Positions 8,961 to 17,571 of a stretch of 64,000 bases of DNA are shown here, one piece after another. The stretch comes from Lacimicrobium alkaliphilum (GTDB lineage Bacteria; Pseudomonadota; Gammaproteobacteria; Enterobacterales; Alteromonadaceae): positions 3,658,001 through 3,722,000 of the forward strand of contig NZ_CP013650.1 in the NCBI RefSeq assembly GCF_001466725.1, written 5' to 3'. Under the pieces are notes generated by a model. It was not told the DNA's origin, searched no databases, and saw only the letters and a list, made by a program, of their open reading frames with translations. How positions within the stretch are numbered: position 1 is the first letter of the stretch; each line of letters begins with the position of its first letter. The position numbers were made by a program, and so were the translations under genes.

Positions 8961-9761
8961 GTGTTAGTCGCATCTGCTTCATCCTTAACACCTTATGCAC
9001 TGCGCCAGCAAATACGCCAGGGCAAGTTTAAGGGCAATACCTCAGGCCAGGCAGCCGGTTTTGTGCAGTGTAATCTGGCCATCATCCCCGCCGATTATGC
9101 CAATGAGTTTCTGCGTTTTTGTCAGGCCAATCCCAAGCCCTGCCCATTGATTGGTATGGCGGCCAGCCCTGGGGATTATCTTATCAGTGATGCCGGAGAA
9201 GACGTGGATATCCGCACCGATGTGCCCGCCTATCAGCTGTTTGAGCATGGCGAACCCACAGCAAAAGTACCGGATCTGCTGGAGGTATGGCGCGATGATC
9301 TGGTGACCTTTATGCTGGGTTGTTCCTTTTCCTTTGAAGAAGCACTTTTGGCCGACGGGCTGGAGATCCGTAATATCACCGAGGGAGTCAATGTGCCCAT
9401 GTACCGCACCAACCTGCCTTGTACCCCGGCCGGACGTTTCAGCGGGAATATGGTGGTGAGTATGCGCCCGATGCCGGCTGCCGCGGCTATCCGCGCCATC
9501 CAGATATGCAGCAGATTTCCGGCGGTGCACGGCGCACCTGTGCATCTGGGTGATCCGGCACTGATTGGAATTAAAGATATCAGCAAGCCGGATTTCGGCG
9601 ATGCGGTCACCATCAGGGACGGCGAACTGCCGGTGTTCTGGGCCTGCGGAGTAACTCCTCAACTGGCGATAAGACAGGCGAAACCACCCTTTTGCATTAC
9701 TCATAGTCCCGGCTGTATGCTGGTAACAGATATTCCCAACAGTAAATTATCGGTACTTTAA
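8961..9761 (+). CDS. DUF1445 (YcsI-like) protein, D-glutamate cyclase N-half homologue
   Basis: A 266-residue DUF1445 protein, often labelled putative hydro-lyase (YcsI). The family core is visible: the [17 protein letters not shown] start, [13 protein letters not shown] near residue 118, MYRTNLPC near 148, and the C-terminal FWACGVTPQ and [12 protein letters not shown]. The start is GTG with a GAGGAG site. In animals DUF1445 is the N-terminal half of mitochondrial D-glutamate cyclase (DGLUCY), which turns D-glutamate into 5-oxo-D-proline. The partner half, DUF4392, is the last gene of this operon and oxoprolinase lies between. A D-glutamate cyclase role is therefore well supported by context but unproven. 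Confidence 0.88.
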   Translation: MLVASASSLTPYALRQQIRQGKFKGNTSGQAAGFVQCNLAIIPADYANEFLRFCQANPKPCPLIGMAASPGDYLISDAGEDVDIRTDVPAYQLFEHGEPTAKVPDLLEVWRDDLVTFMLGCSFSFEEALLADGLEIRNITEGVNVPMYRTNLPCTPAGRFSGNMVVSMRPMPAAAAIRAIQICSRFPAVHGAPVHLGDPALIGIKDISKPDFGDAVTIRDGELPVFWACGVTPQLAIRQAKPPFCITHSPGCMLVTDIPNSKLSVL

Positions 9762-9771
9762 GAGGCTGATT

Positions 9772-10500
9772 ATGTTATTAAACTGCGACCTGGGCGAAAG
9801 CTTTGGTAACTGGAAGATGGGCCTGGACGATCAGGTCATGGCCTATATCGATCAGGCTAATATCGCCTGTGGTTTTCATGCCGGCGACCCTGATGTGATG
9901 CAACATACCCTGGCACTGGCCAAGGTGTACAATATTGAAATAGGTGCTCATCCGGCTTACCCCGATTTACAGGGCTTCGGGCGGCGCTCCATGGCTCACA
10001 GCCATGATGAGGTTGTTAACCTGCTGCATTATCAGATTGGTGCCCTGTCGGGCATGGCGGCGGTGCAGGAGCAGCAAATCAGCTATGTGAAACCCCACGG
10101 CGCGCTGTATAACGATATGATGGCCAAAGAGGCGGTCTTCGATGCCGTGCTGGATGCCATCGCCCGTTACCCGCAGTCACTGAAGCTGATGCTACTGGCC
10201 ACCAGTGAAGCGCAAAACTACAAAGAAAAAGCCGAAAAAGCCGGCGTCAGCCTGCTCTTCGAAGCCTTTGCCGATCGCCGCTACCTTGATGATGGTCGCC
10301 TCAGCCCCCGCAGTCTGCCCGATGCGGTGCTGGATTCAGAACAAACCCTGGAACAGGTCAGCTTACTGGCCAGTGAAGGGGTTGTGATCACCTCCAGCGG
10401 CGCAAAGCTCAGTCTTAACGCCGATACCCTTTGTGTGCATGGTGATAACCCGCATGCGGTGGCCATGGTAAAACAAATCCGGGATCTGTTGCCACGATGA
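9772..10500 (+). CDS. pxpA: 5-oxoprolinase subunit PxpA (LamB/YcsF family)
   Basis: A 242-residue LamB/YcsF protein, subunit A of the prokaryotic ATP-dependent 5-oxoprolinase that opens 5-oxoproline to glutamate. The family opening is intact (NCDLGESFG, residues 3-11, and ANIACGFHAGDP near 29-40), and YVKPHGALYND (about 104-114) is the conserved central motif. GAGG lies just before the ATG. It follows the DUF1445 gene after 10 bases and overlaps pxpB by 4 bases (ATGA), as expected of one operon. Confidence in family and complex is high. Whether the natural substrate here is the D- or L-isomer is not visible. Confidence 0.95.
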   Translation: MLLNCDLGESFGNWKMGLDDQVMAYIDQANIACGFHAGDPDVMQHTLALAKVYNIEIGAHPAYPDLQGFGRRSMAHSHDEVVNLLHYQIGALSGMAAVQEQQISYVKPHGALYNDMMAKEAVFDAVLDAIARYPQSLKLMLLATSEAQNYKEKAEKAGVSLLFEAFADRRYLDDGRLSPRSLPDAVLDSEQTLEQVSLLASEGVVITSSGAKLSLNADTLCVHGDNPHAVAMVKQIRDLLPR

Positions 10501-11204
10501 CAAACTTCCCTCGTATAGACATCGCCGGTGAAGGCGCCCTGATCCTCTATCTGGACAGTCAGGCCAGCCCTCAGTTGGCCGCCACTATCGCTGCATTGCT
10601 GCCACAAATCAAAACGGCGCTCGGTGAAACACTGGTAGATCTTATTCCCTCATACAATTCTGTATTGGTGCAGTATCAGCCACTTTTGACCGACCATTTT
10701 GCGGTTCGCAGCCAGTTGCAACAGATCCTCAGCCGACAACTCAGTCAGCAAGACGGTCACGACAGTGGCAAACTGGTGAAACTGCCGGTCTGGTACAGCC
10801 AGGAATCCGGGCCGGATCTGGCGATGCTGGCAGAAAATGCCGGGCTGAGCACAGAGCAGGTGATTGAACTGCATCAGCAAAGCCAATATCGGGTTTACGC
10901 CATTGGTTTTGCACCCGGCTTTGCTTACTTAGGCGAAGTGGACGGACGTATCGCCGCACCCAGGCTGGCCACCCCGCGCAAAAAAGTGCCAACAGGAGCA
11001 GTTGCTATCGCCGATCGCCAGACCGCGGTGTATCCGGCCCCCTCACCTGGCGGCTGGAACCTGATTGGTCTGTGCCCACAACTAATGTTCGACAAGTCGG
11101 CGCAACCGCCGATGCCGGTGGAGGTCGGCGATAAAGTGCAGTTTTATGCTATTGATAAAGCCGAGTTTCTGCGTCTCGGTGGCAAGCTGGGGGCGTTTGA
11201 ATGA
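10497..11204 (+). CDS. pxpB: 5-oxoprolinase subunit PxpB (KipI family)
   Basis: A 235-residue KipI/YbgJ protein, subunit B of 5-oxoprolinase. Visible family traits are the N-terminal GEGALILYL segment, YNSVLVQYQP near residue 52, and the strongly conserved YAIGFAPGFAYLG (about 133-145) and RKKVPTGAVAIADRQTAVYP (about 161-180). In cells it works as a complex with subunits A and C in the cytoplasm. It overlaps pxpA and pxpC by ATGA on both sides. B. subtilis KipI also inhibits a sporulation kinase, but that role is irrelevant outside Bacillus. Confidence 0.95.
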   Translation: MTNFPRIDIAGEGALILYLDSQASPQLAATIAALLPQIKTALGETLVDLIPSYNSVLVQYQPLLTDHFAVRSQLQQILSRQLSQQDGHDSGKLVKLPVWYSQESGPDLAMLAENAGLSTEQVIELHQQSQYRVYAIGFAPGFAYLGEVDGRIAAPRLATPRKKVPTGAVAIADRQTAVYPAPSPGGWNLIGLCPQLMFDKSAQPPMPVEVGDKVQFYAIDKAEFLRLGGKLGAFE

Positions 11205-12151
11205 ATGAATTTGTGATTGAAAACCCCGGTTTGTTGTCGCTTCTGACTGATTGCGGCCGCTTCGGTCAGGCTCATTTGGGCCTGACCACCGGCGGCCCCA
11301 TGGATCCCTTTGCCTTTAATCTGGCCAATGCACTGGTGGGCAATAGTTCCAACACAACTCTTATTGAAACCACCTTAGGCGGCCTGAGTCTGAAAACCGG
11401 CGGCGATTGCCTGATCGCCGTCACCGGAGCCGTCACCGACCTGAAAATTGACAATAAAACCGCCCCTTTGTGGCAGAGTCACAAGGTTAAACGGGATCAG
11501 ACTATTGAACTGGGCCAGCCACAGCAGGGCCTGCGCAACTATATTGCGGTCAGTGGTGGTTTCGGGGTGGATCCAGAGTTTGGCAGTACCAGCACGGTAC
11601 TGCGCGAAGGTATTGGCGGTTTAGGTGGCACCAGGCTACAACAGGGAGACAAGCTGGCAGTGGGTCAATCTGCTGCGTCCACCCGTTGCCGCTCGCTGCC
11701 TGAATCCGCCATTCCCGACTATGGGACGATGCGCCCCCTGAGACTGGTAACAGGTTATCAGTTCACAGATTTCCCCTTAAGCAGCCGCCAGCGTTTTTTT
11801 ACCAGCGAGTACAACATCAGCGCCCAGGCCGATCGTATGGGCTACAGGTTATCCGGTCCGGCGATTTCGTCAGGTTCGCGCAGCATGTTATCTGAAGGCA
11901 TTGCCTTAGGCGCCGTGCAGGTGCCTGCTGACGGACAACCTATTGTGCTGTTAAATGATCGCCAGACCATAGGCGGCTACCCCAAACTGGGCTCGGTACT
12001 CTCTTCAGACTGCGCCCTGCTCGCACAATGGGCGCCGGGCACAAAAATATCCTTTGAACCCGTCAGTATCGAACAGGCCCACAATCTGCTGCATTTACAC
12101 CACGCCAGGCTGGTGCGAATTTTACAACAACTGGAACACCGGCATGAGTAA
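11201..12151 (+). CDS. pxpC: 5-oxoprolinase subunit PxpC (biotin-dependent carboxyltransferase-like)
   Basis: A 316-residue KipA/YbgK protein, subunit C of 5-oxoprolinase, with the allophanate hydrolase subunit 2 fold. Visible motifs: DCGRFGQAHLGLTTGGPMDP near residues 17-36, NYIAVSGGF near 111, and QVPADGQPIVLLNDRQTIGGYP (about 239-260), the family's most constant segment. It overlaps pxpB by 4 bases. Its stop lies inside ATGAGTAA, which also holds the start of the DUF4392 gene, so the next gene is translationally coupled. Confidence 0.95.
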   Translation: MNEFVIENPGLLSLLTDCGRFGQAHLGLTTGGPMDPFAFNLANALVGNSSNTTLIETTLGGLSLKTGGDCLIAVTGAVTDLKIDNKTAPLWQSHKVKRDQTIELGQPQQGLRNYIAVSGGFGVDPEFGSTSTVLREGIGGLGGTRLQQGDKLAVGQSAASTRCRSLPESAIPDYGTMRPLRLVTGYQFTDFPLSSRQRFFTSEYNISAQADRMGYRLSGPAISSGSRSMLSEGIALGAVQVPADGQPIVLLNDRQTIGGYPKLGSVLSSDCALLAQWAPGTKISFEPVSIEQAHNLLHLHHARLVRILQQLEHRHE

Positions 12152-12986
12152 GCTGCAGGCCTTAAGTGAGAAAATCGAGGCGCTACTGGTGCAGCGTAAT
12201 CTGCGCGGTATGCAGCCTCTGCGTCAGCATCTGACGCCCGGCTACCTGCTGCGCAGTGCACAGTTACTTGCCAATAATTCCGGCACGGTGATTATCGGCA
12301 CCGGCTTTCCCGTCACCCATACCTTCGAAACTGACGGCCCGGTTGGGGCCATTGCCTTGTATCAGGCGCTGGAGCCACTCGGTTTTACACCTTATATCGC
12401 CTGCGGTAATCCGCTGTTTGCGGCAATCGAAAAAGATTTCCGTGCCATCAGGCTTCAAGTCAATGCCCTGAAACAGGCGCGCAGGGAAACCAGTGAATTA
12501 TTAGCAACGCTTAAACCCAGCCTGGTGATCTCTATTGAGCGACCGGGGCTGGCTGAAAATGGCCGTTACCACAATATGCGTGGTGAAGATATCAGTGAAC
12601 GCTGCGCCTGTTTCGATTACTTTGTTATCGACGCCCCCTGCCCCACTATTGGCATCGGTGATGGCGGCAATGAAATTGGTATGGGTAAAATCTTTAGTGC
12701 CCTGCAGGAACTGGATATCGTACCGGCGCGTACAGAGTGCGACGAGCTGATTCTGGCCGATGTGTCCAACTGGGCGGCTTACGGCATTCTTGCGCTGCTG
12801 GGGCAACTCAAACAGAGAGATCTGCTCAGTGCCATCAGGCCACTGGATATTCTGAAATACCTGTCAGACAAAGGCAGTGTGGATGGTGTCACCCGTGAAA
12901 ATACCCTGACCGAAGACAGCCTGTGCTTTAGCGCCGGGGAAGACCTGATACGCCAGATACTGGCCATTCAGACACAAACGGATTAA
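12144..12986 (+). CDS. DUF4392 protein, D-glutamate cyclase C-half homologue
   Basis: About 280 residues from the ATG at 12144, which overlaps the pxpC stop by 8 bases and is preferred over an in-frame start 90 bases earlier inside pxpC. The GTGFPVTHTFETDGPVGA segment and the GIGDGGNEIGMGKI motif (about residues 171-184) mark DUF4392, the domain forming the C-terminal part of animal D-glutamate cyclase. With the DUF1445 gene at the operon's other end, both DGLUCY halves are present as separate genes around oxoprolinase. The pathway read from this is D-glutamate to 5-oxoproline to glutamate. A split two-subunit cyclase, or one active enzyme and one accessory protein, are both possible. Confidence 0.85.
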   Translation: MSKLQALSEKIEALLVQRNLRGMQPLRQHLTPGYLLRSAQLLANNSGTVIIGTGFPVTHTFETDGPVGAIALYQALEPLGFTPYIACGNPLFAAIEKDFRAIRLQVNALKQARRETSELLATLKPSLVISIERPGLAENGRYHNMRGEDISERCACFDYFVIDAPCPTIGIGDGGNEIGMGKIFSALQELDIVPARTECDELILADVSNWAAYGILALLGQLKQRDLLSAIRPLDILKYLSDKGSVDGVTRENTLTEDSLCFSAGEDLIRQILAIQTQTD

Positions 12987-13010
12987 ACATAAAATCAGAA
13001 AAGGATGCTT

Positions 13011-14195
13011 ATGTTCACTCGTACCATATTTTCATTATTCAGTATAACTGTCCTGCTACTGTGCTCATATTCATCGAATGCAACAGATAGCAGCCAACAG
13101 GACAAGCCCGGAAAAGTTATCATTGGCTATATTTTTAGTCCGGATGCGCCACTTGATACCGACCTTATTGCGGCGGAGAAGCTGACTCATATTAATTATG
13201 CGTTCTCGAGGATTGAAGAGGGCAAACTGACTGAGGGCTTTGAGTCTGATGAGCAGAATTACCGGCAATTGCAACGTTTGAAGGCCCGCAATCCCGACCT
13301 TAAAATTCTCTCTTCTGTGGGCGGATGGACCTGGTCTGATACCTTCTCCGACCTGGCGGCCGAGCAGGAATCCGTTCAGCGTTTTGTCCAAAGTGCCGTC
13401 GAATTTGTCCGTCGTCATCAGCTTGATGGTCTGGACATTGATTGGGAATATCCCGGTCTGCCCGGTGCCGGAAACCCTTTTCGTGCAGAAGATGGTCAGA
13501 ACTTCACGTTTTTGTTGGCTCAATTACGCCAGGCGCTGGATAAATTAGAGCAGAAAATGAATCGTCCGCTGTTGTTAACCATCGCCAGTGGTGGCTTCGG
13601 AAAATATGTGGAAAAGGCCAAACTGCAGGACTGGCACAAGTACCTCGACTACATCAATATCATGGCCTATGACTACAACTTTCCCGCCGACGGCGCCATT
13701 ACCGGACATCACGCCGGTTTGTATAGTCATCCTATGGACAGCTCCCGCAACTCAGCTGACAATGCGGTACAACAACACCTTAGTGTCGGCGTACCGGCCG
13801 CTAAACTGGTGCTGGGAGTTCCCTTCTATGGCCGCATCTGGATGCAGGTCAACAACGACAACCACGGCATGTTTCAGCCCGGCAACGCCAGCACCCTTGA
13901 ACTGGGCGGCGGAAGTTACAAAAACCTGCGCAGCCAGCTGACAGAAAAACAAGGATTCGTGCGCCACTGGGATGATGTTGCCAAAGCACCATGGCTTTGG
14001 CATAAGGGAAAGAAGATACTGATTAGTTACGAAGACCCGGAGTCATTACGCCACAAAAGCCAGTATATTTTACAGCAAAACCTGGCGGGCGTGATGTTCT
14101 GGCAATACCACTCGGACTACCAGAATACGCTTTTGGACAGCCTCTACCAGCATCTGCGCCGCCCGGCAACAGTCAGGGCGAAAACCTCAGACTGA
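13011..14195 (+). CDS. secreted GH18 chitinase
   Basis: A 394-residue glycoside hydrolase family 18 protein. The ATG at 13011 is chosen because AAAAGG lies 6 bases before it; the in-frame ATG at 13005 touches that site. A signal peptide (about residues 1-24) precedes the catalytic TIM barrel. SSVGGW (near 100) and the catalytic DGLDIDWEYP (about residue 140, DxxDxDxE complete) are intact, as are MAYDYN and VPFYGR. There is no obvious chitin-binding module. It follows the DUF4392 gene after 24 bases and could be read through from that operon. Likely substrates are chitin or chitooligosaccharides, whose GlcNAc links functionally to the amino-sugar cluster. Confidence 0.93.
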   Translation: MFTRTIFSLFSITVLLLCSYSSNATDSSQQDKPGKVIIGYIFSPDAPLDTDLIAAEKLTHINYAFSRIEEGKLTEGFESDEQNYRQLQRLKARNPDLKILSSVGGWTWSDTFSDLAAEQESVQRFVQSAVEFVRRHQLDGLDIDWEYPGLPGAGNPFRAEDGQNFTFLLAQLRQALDKLEQKMNRPLLLTIASGGFGKYVEKAKLQDWHKYLDYINIMAYDYNFPADGAITGHHAGLYSHPMDSSRNSADNAVQQHLSVGVPAAKLVLGVPFYGRIWMQVNNDNHGMFQPGNASTLELGGGSYKNLRSQLTEKQGFVRHWDDVAKAPWLWHKGKKILISYEDPESLRHKSQYILQQNLAGVMFWQYHSDYQNTLLDSLYQHLRRPATVRAKTSD

Positions 14196-14201
14196 CCCCG
14201 G

Positions 14202-15038
14202 TTAACGAGCGAAATACTTTTCCGATATCTGTTGATGCAAAGACCGACTGCCGGTATCCAGCCATTGCTGGTAGGCATGCAGATACTCCGGGGACAGACG
14301 ATGCACCCGCAACACCTTGTTGATATCACCAATCACCTGCTCCCCCCATTTATTGCGACTACAGGCAATATAACTCGGTGTTGCCTGCGGCATACCCTCA
14401 ATGGGCAGAAACGCTATTTGCTGTGAGATTGTGCCTAATCTCTGCTGATACACCAGCTCCACCGGGAAGCCAAAGGTATAATCGATGCGTTTGAGATCGA
14501 GCATTTTCAGCAAATCAGAAAAGACATTGGCACCGGAGCGCCGGAGCAAGTGTTCGGTCTTCTGATGCTTCGCCAGCTCACTGTCTACGGGCCCCTTATA
14601 TAAGCGCCCATCTGCCACACCACCTATAAGTTCCGGGTTTTTCATCAACGAGGACAGATCAACGCCCTGCTCTGTCATGTAGGGGCTGAATATTTCGCGA
14701 TCTGCGGCGCGGATAATCAGACCATTAGGTAACACGACACCCCGTGGCTCTGAATACAGAATATAACGCTGCCGCTGTGGTGACTTATACAGCCCCACAA
14801 TACAAACATTATGCTCCTGCATCAGCTTAATGATGCGCTCATAGCCAGCAGTCTGAACATTATGTTGATATTGAGGTAAGCGCCGGGCCAGAAATTGCCG
14901 GGTCAGATCATTATAGCCCTGGTCTTTCATTGGCCCTTTTACAAAAGTACCAGGCGGAAAGTCCGGCCTCAGCCAGAGGATCTCGCTGGCTGTTGCCATA
15001 AAACTGAATACCAACAGCATTACAATGAAGGCTTTCAC
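14202..15038 (-). CDS. periplasmic solute-binding-like protein (TIGR02285 type)
   Basis: A 278-residue protein with a signal peptide (cleavage near residue 18, ATAS) and the layout of family 3 extracellular solute-binding proteins. It resembles the TIGR02285 group, whose ligand is unknown. No ABC permease or ATPase gene adjoins it, so it may be a sensor or orphan binding protein. It ends 6 bases from the convergent chitinase gene. A perfect palindrome, TTTTGTGA-AATA-TCACAAAA (15126-15145), lies about 90 bp before its start. Confidence 0.7.
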   Translation of the reverse strand: MKAFIVMLLVFSFMATASEILWLRPDFPPGTFVKGPMKDQGYNDLTRQFLARRLPQYQHNVQTAGYERIIKLMQEHNVCIVGLYKSPQRQRYILYSEPRGVVLPNGLIIRAADREIFSPYMTEQGVDLSSLMKNPELIGGVADGRLYKGPVDSELAKHQKTEHLLRRSGANVFSDLLKMLDLKRIDYTFGFPVELVYQQRLGTISQQIAFLPIEGMPQATPSYIACSRNKWGEQVIGDINKVLRVHRLSPEYLHAYQQWLDTGSRSLHQQISEKYFAR

Positions 15039-15354
15039 AATAGATTTTTCCGTGACTCGAATCTCACTGGCCTATACGGACAGCATAGCTTTTGACGATA
15101 GAACAATCACCTAAACCGATGATTATTTTGTGAAATATCACAAAAGATCTGCATAAATACACTGCAGTGAGGACGCATAATACTAATCTGCCTCAGATTG
15201 GTTAATTATTCGACTCTTTAGTGAAAAACACGAACTCCCCGAGGTAGTGAATTTTTAACCCTTTGTTTTTAATGAAATATTTTATTGGCTCAGGTTTTGC
15301 TGTTTTTGATTAGAAGACACAACACCGATTATCACAACAGCCAAGGAATCAACT
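15039..15354. promoter_or_regulatory. divergent promoter region with TTGTGA-N4-TCACAA palindrome
   Basis: This 316-base gap between divergent genes holds no ORF of note. At 15126-15145 there is a 20-bp element with perfect 8-bp arms (TTTTGTGA / TCACAAAA) and a 4-bp spacer. The arms resemble CRP half-sites, but the spacing equals that of FNR-type sites. Binding by a CRP/FNR-family regulator is plausible; which one is unclear, since the three paralogues downstream appear to use another sequence. Confidence 0.45.
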
Positions 15355-16350
15355 ATGTACACCGATGAAGATCTCAACCAGGCCAGCGCACAGGGCGTGC
15401 TGACCGAACAGTCCGTCAATCACTTTCGTCAGTTTATCAACCAGCAACGACATCAGTTGCGTCAGGATCAGGAAAATTTCCGGCTCATCGCCGGTTTTAA
15501 CGATATTTTTGTGGTGATTGCCTGCGCCCTGGTACTGTCCTCAGCAGGCTGGCTGACTCAGTATACCGGTCATTTCGCAGGTGCCCTGGCTTTCTCAGCG
15601 CTGTCATGGGGTCTGGCCGAAGTTTTCGTACGCCGCCGCAAAATGGCATTACCTGCTATCGGATTGCTGCTGAGCTTTTTAGGTGGATTAATCGCCACCC
15701 CTTTGCTTTTCGCCGACAATCCACAACCGGAAGTCTTTGCATTGTCCGGATTGCTTGCCGCTGTGGGTGGCTGGTTGCACTGGCGGAGATTCCGCGTGCC
15801 GGTTACCGTCGCCGCAGCCTTTGCCGCCACCATGTTGGCGGTAGTGGGACTACTGATGAGCCAGTTCCTGTTTCTGCATAACTGGGTTCAGGAAATGGTC
15901 TTTACTGGCGGTTTACTGGCCTTTGGCCTGGCCATGTATTGGGATGCATCAGACCAGGCGCGGATTACCCGCCGCTCTGATGTGGCATTCTGGCTGCATC
16001 TGTTGGCGGCCCCCATGCTGGTGCATCCACTGTTCTCAGCAATGGGTATCCTTGAAGGCGTGGCAGATTTGAATAATATGTTGATTGTAATGGCGGTGTA
16101 CGGACTTCTGGCACTGGTTTCCATCACCGTCGATCGCCGGGCCTTAATGGTGTCGGCTCTGGGTTATGTGCTTTATGCCCTTTCAGAGCTGTTCGATACC
16201 TTTGGCATGGTGCAGTTAAATTTTGCCCTCACCGGTATCTGTCTGGGTAGCGCTTTGTTGTTGCTCTCAGCCTTCTGGCATCAGGTACGGGAACTGGTAA
16301 TGAAGGCGGTCCCAAAACCCGTTCATGCCTATTTGCCAACGCTGCATTAA
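15355..16350 (+). CDS. integral membrane protein of unknown function
   Basis: A 331-residue protein. A hydrophilic N-terminal segment rich in Gln and charged residues (about 1-45) is followed by roughly ten hydrophobic helices to about residue 310. The N-terminal part (TDEDLNQASAQGVLTEQSV) resembles the cytosolic start of DUF2157-like membrane proteins, but I do not recognise it with certainty. It lies alone between divergent and convergent neighbours and ends at a strong terminator, so it is probably a single-gene transcript. No function can be given. Confidence 0.75.
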   Translation: MYTDEDLNQASAQGVLTEQSVNHFRQFINQQRHQLRQDQENFRLIAGFNDIFVVIACALVLSSAGWLTQYTGHFAGALAFSALSWGLAEVFVRRRKMALPAIGLLLSFLGGLIATPLLFADNPQPEVFALSGLLAAVGGWLHWRRFRVPVTVAAAFAATMLAVVGLLMSQFLFLHNWVQEMVFTGGLLAFGLAMYWDASDQARITRRSDVAFWLHLLAAPMLVHPLFSAMGILEGVADLNNMLIVMAVYGLLALVSITVDRRALMVSALGYVLYALSELFDTFGMVQLNFALTGICLGSALLLLSAFWHQVRELVMKAVPKPVHAYLPTLH

Positions 16351-16358
16351 ACCAGTAC

Positions 16359-16383
16359 AAAAAGCCGCTTAAAGCGGCTTTTT
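16359..16383. terminator. bidirectional intrinsic terminator
   Basis: AAAAAGCCGCTT / AAGCGGCTTTTT forms a perfect stem-loop with A and T tracts on both sides, placed between two convergent genes that end 9 bases before and 6 bases after it. It can stop transcription from either direction. Confidence 0.88.
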
Positions 16384-16388
16384 GCCGT

Positions 16389-17186
16389 TCAATAGTAATG
16401 CTGCTTAAGAAATTCCATTACCTCTTCTTCATCCACCAGTTTCAGGCCCCTCTGCGAAAAGGCATCCAGATGCTCCCTGGCAGGAAAGCTAAAATACTGG
16501 CCGCCCTGTGGCTGTGGCTCTGATACCAGTACCTGGCCCTGTTCAATGCGCTGCACCGCACTGACTAACAGTTCACAACCTGCCGGATAAAGCTGTAACA
16601 CGTGCCACAGGTACGACTTATCAGGCTCCACTGTAAGGCGACTGGTGGAAATGATGCCACCGGTATCGATACGACCATCTTCGATAACGTGGCAGGTGGT
16701 GCCAATCTCTTTTTCCCCTTTCAACATGGCCCAGAATGTGGCCATCACCCCGCGAAAATCGGGCAGCAGACCGGAATGAAGATTAATCACGCCATATTCA
16801 GGTATCGCTATCAAAGGGTCTTTGAGAATGCCGCCATAGCGGATACTTAAGATCAGATCCGGCTTCAGAGCCCTGATCTGGCTAAGACCTTGCTCTGAAT
16901 TAATCTGATTCATCACTGCCACTGGCTGATTCAACATCGAATCAAACTGGGAAAAGGAGCAGTATTTACCGGGCCGCTGTGGCGGGGCTGGTAAATGAGG
17001 GAAAATCAGCTGATTACACAGCGACAGCTCAAAAAACCTCAGTCGTTTCAGCTCAGGCAACGCACCGGGCTTACCCACCTGTGAAGATAAAAACACCCTC
17101 AGATTATGTCTCTGAAGGCGCGGCAACAATAGATTCAGGGCCAGATTACTGGCCAGATCCCGGTTTGCCAGAATAAGGATATTCAC
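16389..17186 (-). CDS. formyltransferase-fold protein
   Basis: A 265-residue protein with the formyltransferase core: an N-terminal Rossmann-like start (MNILILANRDLASN), and the family segment NLHSGLLPDFRGVMATFWAM (about residues 134-153), whose His and following DTGGI (about 172-176) match the catalytic loop of methionyl-tRNA and sugar formyltransferases. It lacks the C-terminal domain of Fmt, so it is unlikely to be the housekeeping enzyme. Similar proteins formylate amino sugars or are of unknown substrate. No sugar-nucleotide genes adjoin it. The gene ends at the shared bidirectional terminator. Confidence 0.8.
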   Translation of the reverse strand: MNILILANRDLASNLALNLLLPRLQRHNLRVFLSSQVGKPGALPELKRLRFFELSLCNQLIFPHLPAPPQRPGKYCSFSQFDSMLNQPVAVMNQINSEQGLSQIRALKPDLILSIRYGGILKDPLIAIPEYGVINLHSGLLPDFRGVMATFWAMLKGEKEIGTTCHVIEDGRIDTGGIISTSRLTVEPDKSYLWHVLQLYPAGCELLVSAVQRIEQGQVLVSEPQPQGGQYFSFPAREHLDAFSQRGLKLVDEEEVMEFLKQHYY

Positions 17187-17246
17187 AACACAGTATCCCT
17201 GATTAAAATGATCAGGCGATACTATAACGCAATAACAGGGTGCAAA

Positions 17247-17393
17247 TCAGATGCCGCGACCCCGTATCAGCCGCACGGCAATGACGATCAGGGCCAGCAC
17301 CAGCAAAATATGGATAAAACCGCCCATGGTATAGGATGACACCAACCCCAGCGCCCACAGAATAATCAGTACCACAATCACTGTTTCTAACAT
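17247..17393 (-). CDS. small membrane protein, Lmo0937/DUF5670-like
   Basis: A 48-residue, almost wholly hydrophobic protein with two predicted helices and a short basic tail ending RLIRGRGI. It resembles the tiny Lmo0937-type membrane proteins that commonly lie beside stress genes. An operator-like site (17455-17468) followed after 22 bp by a CATAGT -10 box (17432-17427) lies upstream in the correct orientation. This places it in the same putative CRP/FNR regulon as the neighbours. Function unknown. Confidence 0.75.
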   Translation of the reverse strand: MLETVIVVLIILWALGLVSSYTMGGFIHILLVLALIVIAVRLIRGRGI

Positions 17394-17454
17394 AGGTTTC
17401 TACCTGCTAACTGTATAAGGGCATTTACTATGCAGCATTGCGACCTGGCTGTAT

Positions 17455-17468
17455 GTACGCTGGACAAC
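17455..17468 (-). promoter_or_regulatory. putative CRP/FNR-type operator 1 (degenerate) and -10 box
   Basis: GTACGCTGGACAAC keeps one good half-site of the consensus GTRCGnnnnCGYRC. On the minus strand it is followed after 22 bp by CATAGT (17432-17427), the same hexamer and spacing as at the DUF4398 promoter. It serves the 48-residue membrane protein gene. Confidence 0.5.
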
Positions 17469-17493
17469 ACAACAAACAAATACAGTGCCATAG

Positions 17494-17507
17494 GTGCGCT
17501 GGCGCAC
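17494..17507 (+). promoter_or_regulatory. putative CRP/FNR-type operator 2 and -10 box
   Basis: GTGCGCTGGCGCAC, near-perfect inverted repeat. TAAGCTGATAG begins 22 bp downstream (17530) and aligns with TATACTGATAG at operator 3. It is 65 bp before the first BON gene. Confidence 0.65.
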
Positions 17508-17571
17508 AGATCTGTGGTTCTGACAGGCTTAAGCTGATAGCCCAGTTAACCAAACATGTGAGGATCGGATC

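Noticed and set aside
9042..9704. 220-codon minus-strand ORF opposite the DUF1445 gene
   Set aside because: DUF1445 is clear on the plus strand; this frame is antisense noise.
16389..17186. Housekeeping methionyl-tRNA formyltransferase
   Set aside because: It lacks the C-terminal domain and the def/rsmB neighbours usual for fmt.
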